A stretch of DNA of 64,000 bases from Acidobacteriales bacterium 59-55. GTDB lineage: Bacteria; Acidobacteriota; Terriglobia; Terriglobales; Acidobacteriaceae. Shown here piece after piece: positions 52,600-60,652 of this stretch. The position numbers and the translations under genes were made by a program. How positions within the stretch are numbered: the first letter of the stretch is position 1; the number at the start of each line of letters is the position of its first letter. The notes under the pieces were generated by a model. It was not told the DNA's origin, ran no database searches, and worked only from the letters and a program-made list of their open reading frames with translations. The stretch is from the NCBI GenBank assembly GCA_001897435.1, contig MKSV01000007.1:744001-808000 (forward strand), read 5' to 3'.

Positions 52600-52878
52600 A
52601 TGATTTTTTCTAAAGATTACGTTGGATATCTGGCGCGCCAGACCCTCAGGCATCTTGTTGCCGAGAAGATGATCGAAACCGCCAAGCCCGCCATCCTCGA
52701 CGAGCGGGTGACGGCCGCCATGATCGAAGAGCTTGCCCTTGAAGATCGCATCAACGACGAGGTTCGCGTCATTCTCGAAGCCTTTCAGGATGACATGATC
52801 AAGACCGGCGCAAGCTATCCGGAGATGTTCAAGAAGGTAAAAAACGAGCTTGCCCGCAAGTACAAGGCGGTGCTGTGA
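52600..52878 (+). CDS. DUF507 family protein (first of a tandem pair)
   Basis: A 92-residue, largely helical protein with DUF507 features (DYVGYLARQTLRHLVAEKMIE; LEDRINDEVRVILEAFQDDMIKTGASYPEMFKKVKNELARKYKAVL). The function of DUF507 is unknown; it is widespread in acidobacteria and deltaproteobacteria. Its stop overlaps the start of a second DUF507 gene by four bases (GTGA). Confidence 0.88.
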   Translation: MIFSKDYVGYLARQTLRHLVAEKMIETAKPAILDERVTAAMIEELALEDRINDEVRVILEAFQDDMIKTGASYPEMFKKVKNELARKYKAVL

Positions 52879-53150
52879 GAATCTCGCGCGACAAACTCAA
52901 CAAACTGGCCCATACCGTGGCCGACACTCTTGCTGAAATCCCCGAGTGCGATTTTCTCGAAGATCGCAATACCATCCGCCAGGAAGCCCGCAAGGCGCTC
53001 GAAAAGCTTCTTCTCGAAGAGACTAAGATCGACGCGGCTGCCCGCCTGAAGATCGCCTCGCAGCGCAAGATCATTCTTGAGGGTTCGCAGGAGTGGGACA
53101 TTCTGTACCGCAAGTACTACAACGACGAGGTCAAAAAGCTGGGGCTTTAG
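52875..53150 (+). CDS. DUF507 family protein (second of a tandem pair)
   Basis: A 91-residue paralogue of the preceding protein, with matching end elements (LLLEETKIDAAARLKIASQRKIILEGSQEWDILYRKYYNDEVKKLGL). The GTG start overlaps the first stop by four bases, so the two are translated together in equal amounts and may form a heterodimer. It is followed by two tRNA-Glu genes. Confidence 0.88.
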   Translation: MRISRDKLNKLAHTVADTLAEIPECDFLEDRNTIRQEARKALEKLLLEETKIDAAARLKIASQRKIILEGSQEWDILYRKYYNDEVKKLGL

Positions 53151-53228
53151 TCACCCGGCAGCGTCCTCAATCGCAGTCTGAACTGATATACTCAACTCAT
53201 CGCAAACGGGACTTTTCTCTCGTGTTTC

Positions 53229-53305
<77 letters not shown>

Positions 53306-53327
53306 AATCTACTTGCGATCCCGTTTC

Positions 53328-53404
53328 GGCGCCATGGTGTAACTGGTTAACACGCGGCCCTTTCAAGGCTGAGAGTACGGGTTCGATCCCCGTTGGCGCT
53401 ACCA
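53328..53404 (+). tRNA. tRNA-Glu (anticodon TTC)
   Basis: A second 77-base tRNA highly similar to the first, with acceptor GGCGCCA/TGGCGCT, anticodon stem CGGCC/GGCTG (one G-U pair) around CTTTCAA (anticodon TTC at 53362-53364), TTCGATCCC and CCA at 53402-53404. It reads GAA and GAG. The pair probably arose by duplication and is transcribed together, with miaB 47 bases downstream. Confidence 0.95.
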
Positions 53405-53438
53405 AACCCCTCAAGATCTAGCCTCCAGTCACGGGCGA

Positions 53439-53450
53439 TATACTGTCTAA
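53439..53450 (+). promoter_or_regulatory. putative -10 element of a leaderless miaB promoter
   Basis: TATACT (53439-53444) is followed by six bases and then the GTG of miaB, and no Shine-Dalgarno sequence is present. Transcription would start at or one base before the codon. The -35 region (near 53416) is weak, so read-through from the tRNA transcript is also possible. Confidence 0.35.
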
Positions 53451-54770
53451 GTGAGCAAGACTTTCTATATCGAAACATTCGGCTGCCAGATGAACGCGCA
53501 TGACTCGGAAAAGGTCATCGGCACGCTCGAGCATGAGGGCTACGTCCGCGTCCAGGACGAAGCCGACGCCGGACTGATTCTCTACAACACCTGCTCGATT
53601 CGCGACAAAGCCGAACAGAAGGTCTTTCACCGTCTCAACGAATATAAAAAGCTCAAGGGCGAAGGCAAGAAGTTTGCCGTCCTCGGCTGCGTCGCCCAGC
53701 AGGAGGGCAACCACATCTTCGAGAAGGCGCCCTACGTCTCGCTCGTCTCCGGCTCCGCGTCCTATCGCAACCTTCCGCAGATGCTCGCTCGCCTCGAAGC
53801 CGGGGAAGAGCGCATCACCGGCCTTGACGACCGCCAGACCGACGAGACCTTCGAGACTCCCTTTATCGCCCGTACCAATCCTCATCGCGGCTACATCACC
53901 ATCATCGAAGGCTGCGACAAGTTCTGCGCCTACTGCGTCGTTCCATATACGCGGGGCAAGGAGCGCAGCCGCACGGCAAAGTCTGTGCTTGACGAGGCAA
54001 TTCGCATGGCCGACTCCGGCTATACGGAGATCCAGCTTCTCGGCCAGAACGTCAACTCGTATCACGACCCCTCGGCGAAGATGACCTTCGCCGAACTGCT
54101 CGCCGCGGTCGGCAGCATTCCGGGCATCCGCCGCGTCCGCTTCACGACGTCGCATCCCCGCGACTTCACCAAAGACATTGTTGACGCCATCGACGCCGTT
54201 CCCACGCTCTGCGACCACGTCCATCTTCCAGTTCAGAGTGGATCGACCGCTATCCTTCACGCCATGGCCCGCGAGTACACTCGCGACTGGTACCTGGAGC
54301 GCATCGCCTGGATCAAGGCCGCTCGGCGTGCCATCAGCATTACATCGGACATCATCGTGGGCTTTCCCGGCGAGACGGAAGAGGATCTCGAACAGACAGC
54401 TAGCCTGCTCGACGAGGTCGGCTACGACGCTATCTTTGCCTTCAAGTACTCGCCCCGCCCCAACACCCCGGCACTGACGATGGCCGACTCTATCCCGGAC
54501 GAGGTCAAGGCCAGCCGGCTCCAGATCCTCCTCGATCGCCAAAGGATCATCCAGCGCGTGAACTATGAGCGCCATTTAGGTGAAGTAATGGAGCTTATGG
54601 TTGAAGGCCACAATCGCCAACGTAATCAAGTCATCGGCCGCAGCAGCCAGAACAAGACGGTGAACTTCACCACCGATCAGCCGATTCTCCCCGCGCCGGG
54701 CAGCTATGTCTCTGTCCGTATCACGCAGACCTTCCCCAACAGCCTGCTCGGCGAAGCCTTGGTGAACTGA
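53451..54770 (+). CDS. miaB: tRNA-2-methylthio-N6-dimethylallyladenosine synthase MiaB
   Basis: The 439-residue radical SAM methylthiotransferase has the N-terminal UPF0004 domain with its own cluster cysteines (FGCQMNAHDSE; NTCSIRDKA; LGCVAQQ), the radical SAM motif EGCDKFCAYCVVPYTRGKERSR near residues 150-171, and a C-terminal TRAM domain (RHLGEVMELMVEGHNRQ). It modifies A37 of tRNAs that read codons beginning with U. GTG is the start. The stop overlaps the bifunctional nuclease gene by one base (TGATG). Confidence 0.96.
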   Translation: MSKTFYIETFGCQMNAHDSEKVIGTLEHEGYVRVQDEADAGLILYNTCSIRDKAEQKVFHRLNEYKKLKGEGKKFAVLGCVAQQEGNHIFEKAPYVSLVSGSASYRNLPQMLARLEAGEERITGLDDRQTDETFETPFIARTNPHRGYITIIEGCDKFCAYCVVPYTRGKERSRTAKSVLDEAIRMADSGYTEIQLLGQNVNSYHDPSAKMTFAELLAAVGSIPGIRRVRFTTSHPRDFTKDIVDAIDAVPTLCDHVHLPVQSGSTAILHAMAREYTRDWYLERIAWIKAARRAISITSDIIVGFPGETEEDLEQTASLLDEVGYDAIFAFKYSPRPNTPALTMADSIPDEVKASRLQILLDRQRIIQRVNYERHLGEVMELMVEGHNRQRNQVIGRSSQNKTVNFTTDQPILPAPGSYVSVRITQTFPNSLLGEALVN

Positions 54771-55309
54771 TGAAGCCCCACGACCAGTCCGCGACTCAGC
54801 AACCCGCCGATACCGGCTCTCAAGCCGAGGTCGAGATGCAGATTCGCGGCCTGATGATGGACCCCGTCACCAACATGCCCATCGTTGTCCTCAAGGACGT
54901 GGCCAGCGACCTTGTCCTCCCCATCTGGGTCGGCATCTTTGAAGCGAATGCGATTGCGTTGGAGTTGGAGAAGACTGCGACTCCGCGACCCATGACGCAC
55001 GATCTTCTGCAGAACCTCGCCCGCGGCCTCAACGCGCAGGTCAATAAGGTAGTCGTCTCCGAGCTGCGCGATGACACCTTTTACGCCGTCATCTGGATGG
55101 ATCATGCCGGAGAGACGGTCACGCTCGATGCCCGTCCCTCCGACGCCATCGCGTTGGCGCTGCGTTGGGACTGCCCCATCTACGTCAACCGCGATGTGCT
55201 CGAGAACTCAAAGCAGGCCGCCAGCGGCGCGCAGACCGTCAACGCTGACGAGATGCGGCGATGGCTCGAAAATCTCAACGACGACGACATGGGCCGCTAC
55301 AAGATGTAG
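54770..55309 (+). CDS. bifunctional nuclease (BFN/DUF151) family protein
   Basis: The 179-residue protein contains a BFN domain (VEMQIRGLMMDPVTNMPIVVLKDVASDLVLPIWVGIFEANAIALELEKTATPRPMTHDLL, and TVTLDARPSDAIALALRWDCPIYVNRDVLE) described in Thermotoga and plants as RNase/DNase activity. The start overlaps the miaB stop by one base, so it is co-translated. The coupling with a tRNA-modifying enzyme suggests a tRNA or RNA-linked task, but this is inferred only. Confidence 0.9.
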   Translation: MKPHDQSATQQPADTGSQAEVEMQIRGLMMDPVTNMPIVVLKDVASDLVLPIWVGIFEANAIALELEKTATPRPMTHDLLQNLARGLNAQVNKVVVSELRDDTFYAVIWMDHAGETVTLDARPSDAIALALRWDCPIYVNRDVLENSKQAASGAQTVNADEMRRWLENLNDDDMGRYKM

Positions 55310-55334
55310 GGAATCACGGGGAGAGCAACAGGGA

Positions 55335-56519
55335 ATGTCCTTGAAAAAGAACCTGGTGAATCTCTCTGCCGTCGCCATCACGGCATCGGAGCGCATCCTG
55401 CGCGGAGGGCGCATGACAACCGCCCCGGACGAGGCCCGGCATGTCCTCATCCTCGAATACCTGCTTCCACTGGGTTGCTGTGTTCACCTGACGCCTGTCT
55501 ACGAAGCGATCAAGCTTGCGCGCCCGGAGGCTACGATATCGGTGGCCACGCGTGGACTGGGACTGGCGCTGCTGCGTCATAATCCCTCAGTCGATCACCT
55601 CATCGAGACGCCTGACGCCTTACGCGATACCTTCGCGGGGGCAAAGACGCTGCGGGCGTGGTTGCGCCAACGAGGCCTGCGCCCTGACTGTACCTTGACC
55701 GGAGCGTCCGACCAGCGCACTCGCATCGCTTTGTTAGCTCTGTTGGCGGGCGCAGGATGGCGCGGCGGCTTTACTCTCGCTCCGGGACTCTACCGTTACC
55801 CATTGACGTATCAAAAGAGCCTCAGTCTGATCGATAACAATCTAAGGCTCGCAGAACTCACGGGTTGCAAGATTGGACACATGGAGCCTCGTGTCTTTTT
55901 CTCCAGAGCCGATGCGGCTGCCGCCGAGGCTTTGGCGCGGGAGGCCAATCCTCTGGGCAAGCCGCTCGTCATTATGGTGACGCAGAACAGCGGCGGCCAG
56001 AGCACCGGCTGGCACAGTGATCGCTTTGTGAAGGTTATCCGCCACGCGCACGATGCGCTCGGCTGTGCGGTCGCGTATGTCGGCACCGCAGCGGACGCGG
56101 ATGCCATTGAACGGCTGCATCAGGCTGCCGGAGGCATCGGCACATCGCTGGCGGGAAGGACGACGGTGACGGAGTTGGCAGCACTGCTTGCGGGCAGTGA
56201 CGCGGCCGTCTCGCTGGATACGGGCACCATGCATATCGGACGAGCGGTCGGCCTTCCGATGGTGGTCATCGGTCCGTCATGGCAGAAGCCGCTGGAGTGG
56301 CTACCTCTGAACGCCGCCAACGTCAGGATCCTGCGCGGCACGGATCGTAACGACATCCCCAGCGGTTACCAGCTTGACGAGGTGCAGGCGACGGATGTGA
56401 TCGCCGCACTGACGGAACTGCTGGAGGCCTATCCTCCCGATCCGCTGGAGAGAACGAAACGTCTCCAGGCGAGTATCTCGGATACGGACCACTGGAAGGA
56501 CCGGGATGGCTCTAGTTGA
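55335..56519 (+). CDS. glycosyltransferase family 9 (heptosyltransferase-like)
   Basis: The 394-residue protein has the GT9 pattern: LLPLGCCVHLTPVYEAIKLARPEA (nucleotide-heptose binding loop), LRPDCTLTGASDQRTRIALLALLAGA, and the C-terminal SLAGRTTVTELAALLAGSDAAVSLDTGTMHIGRAVGLPMVVIGPS. GT9 enzymes transfer heptose to lipopolysaccharide core in many Gram-negatives. Donor identity is not certain. It follows the nuclease by 25 bases, and its 3' end overlaps the convergent DUF4097 gene by eight bases. Confidence 0.85.
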   Translation: MSLKKNLVNLSAVAITASERILRGGRMTTAPDEARHVLILEYLLPLGCCVHLTPVYEAIKLARPEATISVATRGLGLALLRHNPSVDHLIETPDALRDTFAGAKTLRAWLRQRGLRPDCTLTGASDQRTRIALLALLAGAGWRGGFTLAPGLYRYPLTYQKSLSLIDNNLRLAELTGCKIGHMEPRVFFSRADAAAAEALAREANPLGKPLVIMVTQNSGGQSTGWHSDRFVKVIRHAHDALGCAVAYVGTAADADAIERLHQAAGGIGTSLAGRTTVTELAALLAGSDAAVSLDTGTMHIGRAVGLPMVVIGPSWQKPLEWLPLNAANVRILRGTDRNDIPSGYQLDEVQATDVIAALTELLEAYPPDPLERTKRLQASISDTDHWKDRDGSS

Positions 56520-57378
56520 TCGTGATCGAGCCGGAGCCGGTGTTGGCACGGATCGAAGGGCCGCCGCCGTTGACCGTGCCGGTGACGTGGTGCTTGTTGA
56601 TCTCGCCCCGAATGGCGATGGGCTGCGCGGTACGGATCGAGCCGGAGCCTGTACTGGCGTTGAGGGTGTAGTGAGCGGAGTTCCCCAGTGCAAGCTGAAT
56701 CGAGCCCGAGCCGGTATCGAGCTTCCAGTCGGCGGTGGGTTGGCCGCTTGCTTTAATGCTTCCTGAGCCGGTGCCTGCCTTGAGGCCGCCGGAGAGTCCG
56801 CTCAATTGAATGGAGCCGGAGCCCGTCTGGGCGCGAACATCGCCGCTCGCGGTCTGCTGGAGATAGATACTTCCGGAGCCGGTCTGGAGGTCAGCCGGTC
56901 CATGAATGCCCTCGGCGCGGACTGTGCCTGACCCGGATGTGGCCTTGAGGCTGGCTCCTACGTCCTGAATCTGGACAGAGCCGGAGCCAGTAGTGGCATT
57001 GATACTGGAGGCTCTGGGAAGCGAGATATCGTAGTCGATAGCAATGTTGCTGTAGAGGTCGCCGTTGTGACGCTCGGGACCGATAACGATGCTATTGCCG
57101 TTCTGAACAATGGGCGGGTGGTTGGCGATCTGCTCGACACGGGAGCTGCTGTCGCCGCTGAACCACGAATTGTTGGCATGAACGTGACCGACGATGTGAA
57201 TCTGTGAGTCGGAGCCGGGACTGAGGTGGATATAGCCGGAGCCGGTGGCGACCGAGACATTGGGCGCTGCGGCAACATTGAGCGTGCGTTCGAAGGTTTT
57301 GGTGAAGGGCTTGTCGGCAGCGAAGGCGGCGGTCACTGCGAGTGCAAGAGCGGCGGTGGTGAGAATACGGATGTTCAT
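56512..57378 (-). CDS. DUF4097-type beta-solenoid exported protein
   Basis: The 288-residue protein has a signal peptide (ILTTAALALAVTAAFA) and a beta-solenoid built of about nine TGSGS(I/V/Y) turns, one every 18-28 residues (ATGSGYIHL, TTGSGSVQI, TSGSGTVRA, QTGSGSIYL, QTGSGSIQL, GTGSGSIKA, DTGSGSIQL, STGSGSIRT, NTGSGSITI). This is typical of DUF4097/head-GIN domain proteins of the cell surface, with unknown function. It follows the MacA-like adaptor by 23 bases on the same transcript. Confidence 0.85.
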   Translation of the reverse strand: MNIRILTTAALALAVTAAFAADKPFTKTFERTLNVAAAPNVSVATGSGYIHLSPGSDSQIHIVGHVHANNSWFSGDSSSRVEQIANHPPIVQNGNSIVIGPERHNGDLYSNIAIDYDISLPRASSINATTGSGSVQIQDVGASLKATSGSGTVRAEGIHGPADLQTGSGSIYLQQTASGDVRAQTGSGSIQLSGLSGGLKAGTGSGSIKASGQPTADWKLDTGSGSIQLALGNSAHYTLNASTGSGSIRTAQPIAIRGEINKHHVTGTVNGGGPSIRANTGSGSITIN

Positions 57379-57401
57379 GAGGTCGAGTCCCTTATAAGTT
57401 G

Positions 57402-58610
57402 TTATTGCTGGAGGATGACTGTCTCGCCGGATTTGAGTCCGGAGAGAAGCTCGGTCTTGGTTCCGTTCGAGATCCCGGCCTTGATGGCCACTTTGCGGCG
57501 GCCATTCTTCTGCTTTGAATCGGGGACTTCGACAAAGGCGTTGCGGTTCTTGTCGTAGATGACGGCCTGCTCGGGAACGGTGAGCGCGTTCTTGTGCTCT
57601 TCAAGGATGATCTCGGCGTTGGCGGTCATGTTGGTCTTAAGCTCGCCGCCGGGATTGTCGATGGAGACGCGAACCTCGAAGGTGGTGACATTATCCTTCT
57701 CGACGCCGAGCGGCGCGATCTTGGTTACCTTGCCGTAGAAGGTTTTGTCCTTGAAGGATTCAACCTTGATCCGCGCGGGCTGGCCCATATAGACCTTGCC
57801 GATGTCGGACTCGTCGACCTTGCCCTGGACATAGACCTTGGTGGTGTCGCCGATGGTCATGACCAGCGTGGCCGTGGAACCAAGGACGAGGATCGAGCTG
57901 ACCGCATCGCCGACCTCGACGTCGCGGGAGAGCACGACGCCATCCATGGGAGAGGTGATGATGGTGTAACTGAGCTGCTCTTCCAGTTGCTTAAGAGACG
58001 CCTGAGCCTGCGCAACCTGTGCCTGCGCCTGGTGAAGCTTCGAGTCGTCGACGGCGATCTGGGCGACAGCCTTATCGCGGGTATTGCTGGCGAAGAGATA
58101 CTTCTGCTGCGCATCGTCAAGCGATTGCTTGGAGACGACGCCCTCTTTGGTCATCTGCAGGGCGCGCTCGTAGGTGTGCTTGTACATGGGCAGATCGGGA
58201 GCTTCGGCGCTGACCTTGTCGTATTTAATAGCAGCCGAGGCGGCGCGGGAGTTGGAGATTGCGGCGTTCAACTGGGCGCGCTGGGCAGCGACCTGCGCGA
58301 GAATCTCGATTTGGTCGAGCTGTGCGAGAACCTGTCCCTGGTGGACATGAGCATTGATGTCAACGTTGAGTTTGGTGACGATACCCGAGGCCTTGGACTT
58401 GACCTCGACCTTGGTGATGGGCTGGACCTTGCCGGTGGCAACCACCGAGCGGGCGATGTCTCCGCGTTCGACCTTCGCGAGTTGCGAAGGATCGAGCTTT
58501 ACGTCACTGCCGCTGGTAAAGGCGGTGATACCGAGAATAATGGCGACGATCAGGACGGAGGTCCCGCCCCAGATCCAGAGTCTGCGTCTGCCTTTGCGCT
58601 GTGTCGCCAC
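57402..58610 (-). CDS. MacA-like periplasmic adaptor (HlyD family)
   Basis: The 402-residue membrane fusion protein has one N-terminal transmembrane helix (LWIWGGTSVLIVAIILGITAF), a lipoyl domain (ASGIVTKLNVDINAHVHQGQVLAQLDQ), a long coiled coil (LDDAQQKYLFASNTRDKAVAQIAVDDSKLHQAQAQVAQAQASLKQLEEQL), and beta domains (GKVDESDIGKVYMGQPARIKVESF; MTANAEIILEEHKNALTVPEQAV). GGAG seven bases before the GTG at 58610 sets the start. No MacB-type ABC pump is adjacent; the DUF4097 gene follows. Confidence 0.88.
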   Translation of the reverse strand: MATQRKGRRRLWIWGGTSVLIVAIILGITAFTSGSDVKLDPSQLAKVERGDIARSVVATGKVQPITKVEVKSKASGIVTKLNVDINAHVHQGQVLAQLDQIEILAQVAAQRAQLNAAISNSRAASAAIKYDKVSAEAPDLPMYKHTYERALQMTKEGVVSKQSLDDAQQKYLFASNTRDKAVAQIAVDDSKLHQAQAQVAQAQASLKQLEEQLSYTIITSPMDGVVLSRDVEVGDAVSSILVLGSTATLVMTIGDTTKVYVQGKVDESDIGKVYMGQPARIKVESFKDKTFYGKVTKIAPLGVEKDNVTTFEVRVSIDNPGGELKTNMTANAEIILEEHKNALTVPEQAVIYDKNRNAFVEVPDSKQKNGRRKVAIKAGISNGTKTELLSGLKSGETVILQQ

Positions 58611-58811
58611 TTGATTGCTCCGAGAGTGCCGGTTGGTCTGAAATGCTAAACGTCTCGGAGGTGTTTACGCATGAGATTTGGATTTGGTTCCGTCGGCGGT
58701 GAAAAGTTGTCGGGCGATTGTTGCGGGATGAGCTTCTGACTCCCGGACAGTAGGAAAGCCGGGCGAAAGAGATCGGAAGTTCCTGCTGCGATTGCGATTC
58801 CGATGCAGGGG

Positions 58812-59417
58812 TCAGGCGTACTTGCGAAGCACGCCCAGGACTTTGCCCTGGATGCTGACGTTGGCGGCGGGCGCATAGATGGGCGCCATCTCGGTATTGG
58901 AGGGCTGAAGCCGAATCATGCTGCCTTCGCGATAGAAGCGCTTCAAGGTGGCGTCAGCGCCATCGATGAGGGCGACGATGATCTCTCCCTCGCGGGCGGT
59001 GCGGGTGCGCTCAACCAGCACATAGTCACCCGAGACGATGTGCTCGTCGCGCATGGAGTCGCCGCGGACCTCAAGGGCGAAGACCTCGCGATTGCCGATG
59101 ATGTCATTGAGCGAGATACTCTCGGCGGTCTCGATGGCCTCCACAGGCTGCCCGGCAGCAATGCGGCCAAGCAGGGGAAGGCGATCAGCACCTTTCTTGC
59201 CGCTGCGCGCGGGAAGAACGTCGATGGAACGGCTGCGATTGTGGGCGCGTTGCAGCAGCCCCTTGTTCTGCAGGTTGGTGATGTGTTTATGCACGGTGGC
59301 CAGCGAACTGAGGCCCAGGCCGCTGGCGATCTCCTCGTAGGACGGAGAGTAGCCGTTCTTCTGCGTGAAGCCGGAGAGAAAATCGATGACCTCTTTTTGC
59401 CGCCGCGTGATAGCCAT
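58812..59417 (-). CDS. lexA: LexA repressor (SOS regulator)
   Basis: The 201-residue protein has the N-terminal winged helix (RQKEVIDFLSGFTQKNGYSPSYEEIASGLGLSSLATVHKHI), the self-cleavage site Ala88-Gly89 (GRIAAGQPV) and the Ser121 (RGDSM)/Lys159 (ATLKR) catalytic pair. It represses SOS genes until RecA filaments promote self-cleavage. The ATG at 59417 directly follows a strong promoter, so the mRNA is likely leaderless; no ribosome site is present. Confidence 0.96.
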   Translation of the reverse strand: MAITRRQKEVIDFLSGFTQKNGYSPSYEEIASGLGLSSLATVHKHITNLQNKGLLQRAHNRSRSIDVLPARSGKKGADRLPLLGRIAAGQPVEAIETAESISLNDIIGNREVFALEVRGDSMRDEHIVSGDYVLVERTRTAREGEIIVALIDGADATLKRFYREGSMIRLQPSNTEMAPIYAPAANVSIQGKVLGVLRKYA

Positions 59418-59423
59418 GCCGAA

Positions 59424-59451
59424 ATTGTAGCGAATAAAAAGCGAATTGCAA
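59424..59451 (-). promoter_or_regulatory. leaderless lexA promoter with ATTC-N7-ATTC repeat
   Basis: On the minus strand TTGCAA (59451-59446) and TACAAT (59429-59424) have a 16-base spacer; the ATG comes six bases after the -10. Within the spacer, ATTCGC occurs twice (59446-59441 and 59435-59430) with a period of 11, giving ATTC-N7-ATTC, comparable to the GTTC-N7-GTTC direct repeat of alphaproteobacterial LexA boxes. A likely autoregulatory operator, by analogy only. Confidence 0.5.
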
Positions 59452-59637
59452 CAGCTTTTGTCGATTCTTTCTTTTTTGACCGTTATGAATGAGTAACCTC
59501 GGTGGTTCGCGATTCCCATTTTGAAATTGGCTTATGCAAAAACATTCACAGCCGTCTTGTCATGCCGGACGCGATCAACCATGGTGGTTACACGCCGTCG
59601 GAAGATGCGAACGGCGATCAGAAGTTGGGAGACGCGA

Positions 59638-60378
59638 ATGCAGGTATTGATCGTTGAAGATGATGCGGCCTTGGGATCGTTTCTACAGAAGGGGATGAAG
59701 CTGGAAGGCCATGATGTGACGCTGGTCACCGATGGGGAGGCGGCGCTGCTCCACGCAGAGGAGAACAGGCCGGACCTGATGGTGCTCGACCTGAGCCTTC
59801 CGCGAAAGGACGGAACGGAGGTGCTGGCCGAGATGCAGGGCCGGTTCGACGAGACGGCGGTGCTGGTGCTGACCGGCCGGAGCCAGGTGGAGGAGCGCGT
59901 CAAGTGCCTCAACCTGGGCGCGGACGATTGCCTGCTGAAGCCGTTCAGCTTTCACGAGCTTACCGCGCGATGCCGGGCGCTGCTCCGGCGGCGCGAACAG
60001 TTCGCCGATCCGATGCTGCGGCACGGCGAGGTCGAACTCAACCGGATGGATCGCAGGGTGACGCGCAGCGGAAGCCCGGTCGAGCTGACGGTCAAGGAGT
60101 TCAACCTGCTGGAGTTTTTAATGCTGCGCCGAGGCCGGTGTTGCAGCCGCAGCGAGTTGCTGCGGGAGGTCTGGCACATGTCGCCCGATGCGGGGACGAA
60201 TGTGGTGGACGTCTACATCAACTATCTGCGCAAGAAGCTGAGCGCGGACGAGGATATCGAGCAAGGCTACACCGTCATCGAGACGGTGCGGGGCGAGGGA
60301 TACCAGATGGGCAGCGCGCGCAAGCTGCCGCAGCGGGCCGAAGGATTTTCGCGCCGAACGGTCTTCGCCAGTGCGTAG
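59638..60378 (+). CDS. OmpR-type response regulator
   Basis: The 246-residue protein has a receiver (MQVLIVEDDAALGSFL; phosphoacceptor Asp in LMVLDLSLP; Lys in LLKPFSF) and an OmpR/PhoB winged-helix domain (LTVKEFNLLEFLMLRRGRCCSRSELLREVWH; VDVYINYLRKKL). The start at 59638 has GGGAG upstream; the reading frame extends 39 codons further without a site. No full histidine kinase is adjacent; the next gene is a DHp fragment, overlapping by eight bases. Confidence 0.92.
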   Translation: MQVLIVEDDAALGSFLQKGMKLEGHDVTLVTDGEAALLHAEENRPDLMVLDLSLPRKDGTEVLAEMQGRFDETAVLVLTGRSQVEERVKCLNLGADDCLLKPFSFHELTARCRALLRRREQFADPMLRHGEVELNRMDRRVTRSGSPVELTVKEFNLLEFLMLRRGRCCSRSELLREVWHMSPDAGTNVVDVYINYLRKKLSADEDIEQGYTVIETVRGEGYQMGSARKLPQRAEGFSRRTVFASA

Positions 60379-60646
60379 CGGGCCTCCGTTAGCCGAAGCG
60401 AGCCTGGCGGAGCGGATGGACGATGCTCTGCATGGGCTCTGCCAGCCGTTGACCGTGCTGCAATGCAGGCTCGCCATGGGCGAACTGGCGGGCGGCGAGT
60501 TGGTCGGCGGTATGGACACGCTGCGGCAGGCCATCGCCGATGCGCTGGTGGAGTGTACACGGGTCAACCTGGCAGTTGGCCTGATGCGGGAGATGTTGCA
60601 GCACGAGTTGCAGATGGATCGAGATCAGCAGGAAAGGACGAGGTGA
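60371..60646 (+). CDS. stand-alone histidine-kinase DHp-like protein
   Basis: A 91-residue all-helical protein starting at GTG within the response-regulator gene. It contains HGLCQPLTVLQ (His21), which fits the H-box HxLxxPLxxL of HisKA dimerization/phosphotransfer domains, followed by a long second helix (MDTLRQAIADALVECTRVNLAVGLMREMLQHELQMD). There is no ATPase domain. It lies between the response regulator and the sigma-54 activator, so it may be a phosphotransfer or dimerization module. The assignment is by motif only. Confidence 0.55.
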   Translation: MRSGPPLAEASLAERMDDALHGLCQPLTVLQCRLAMGELAGGELVGGMDTLRQAIADALVECTRVNLAVGLMREMLQHELQMDRDQQERTR

Positions 60647-60652
60647 ATTGTT

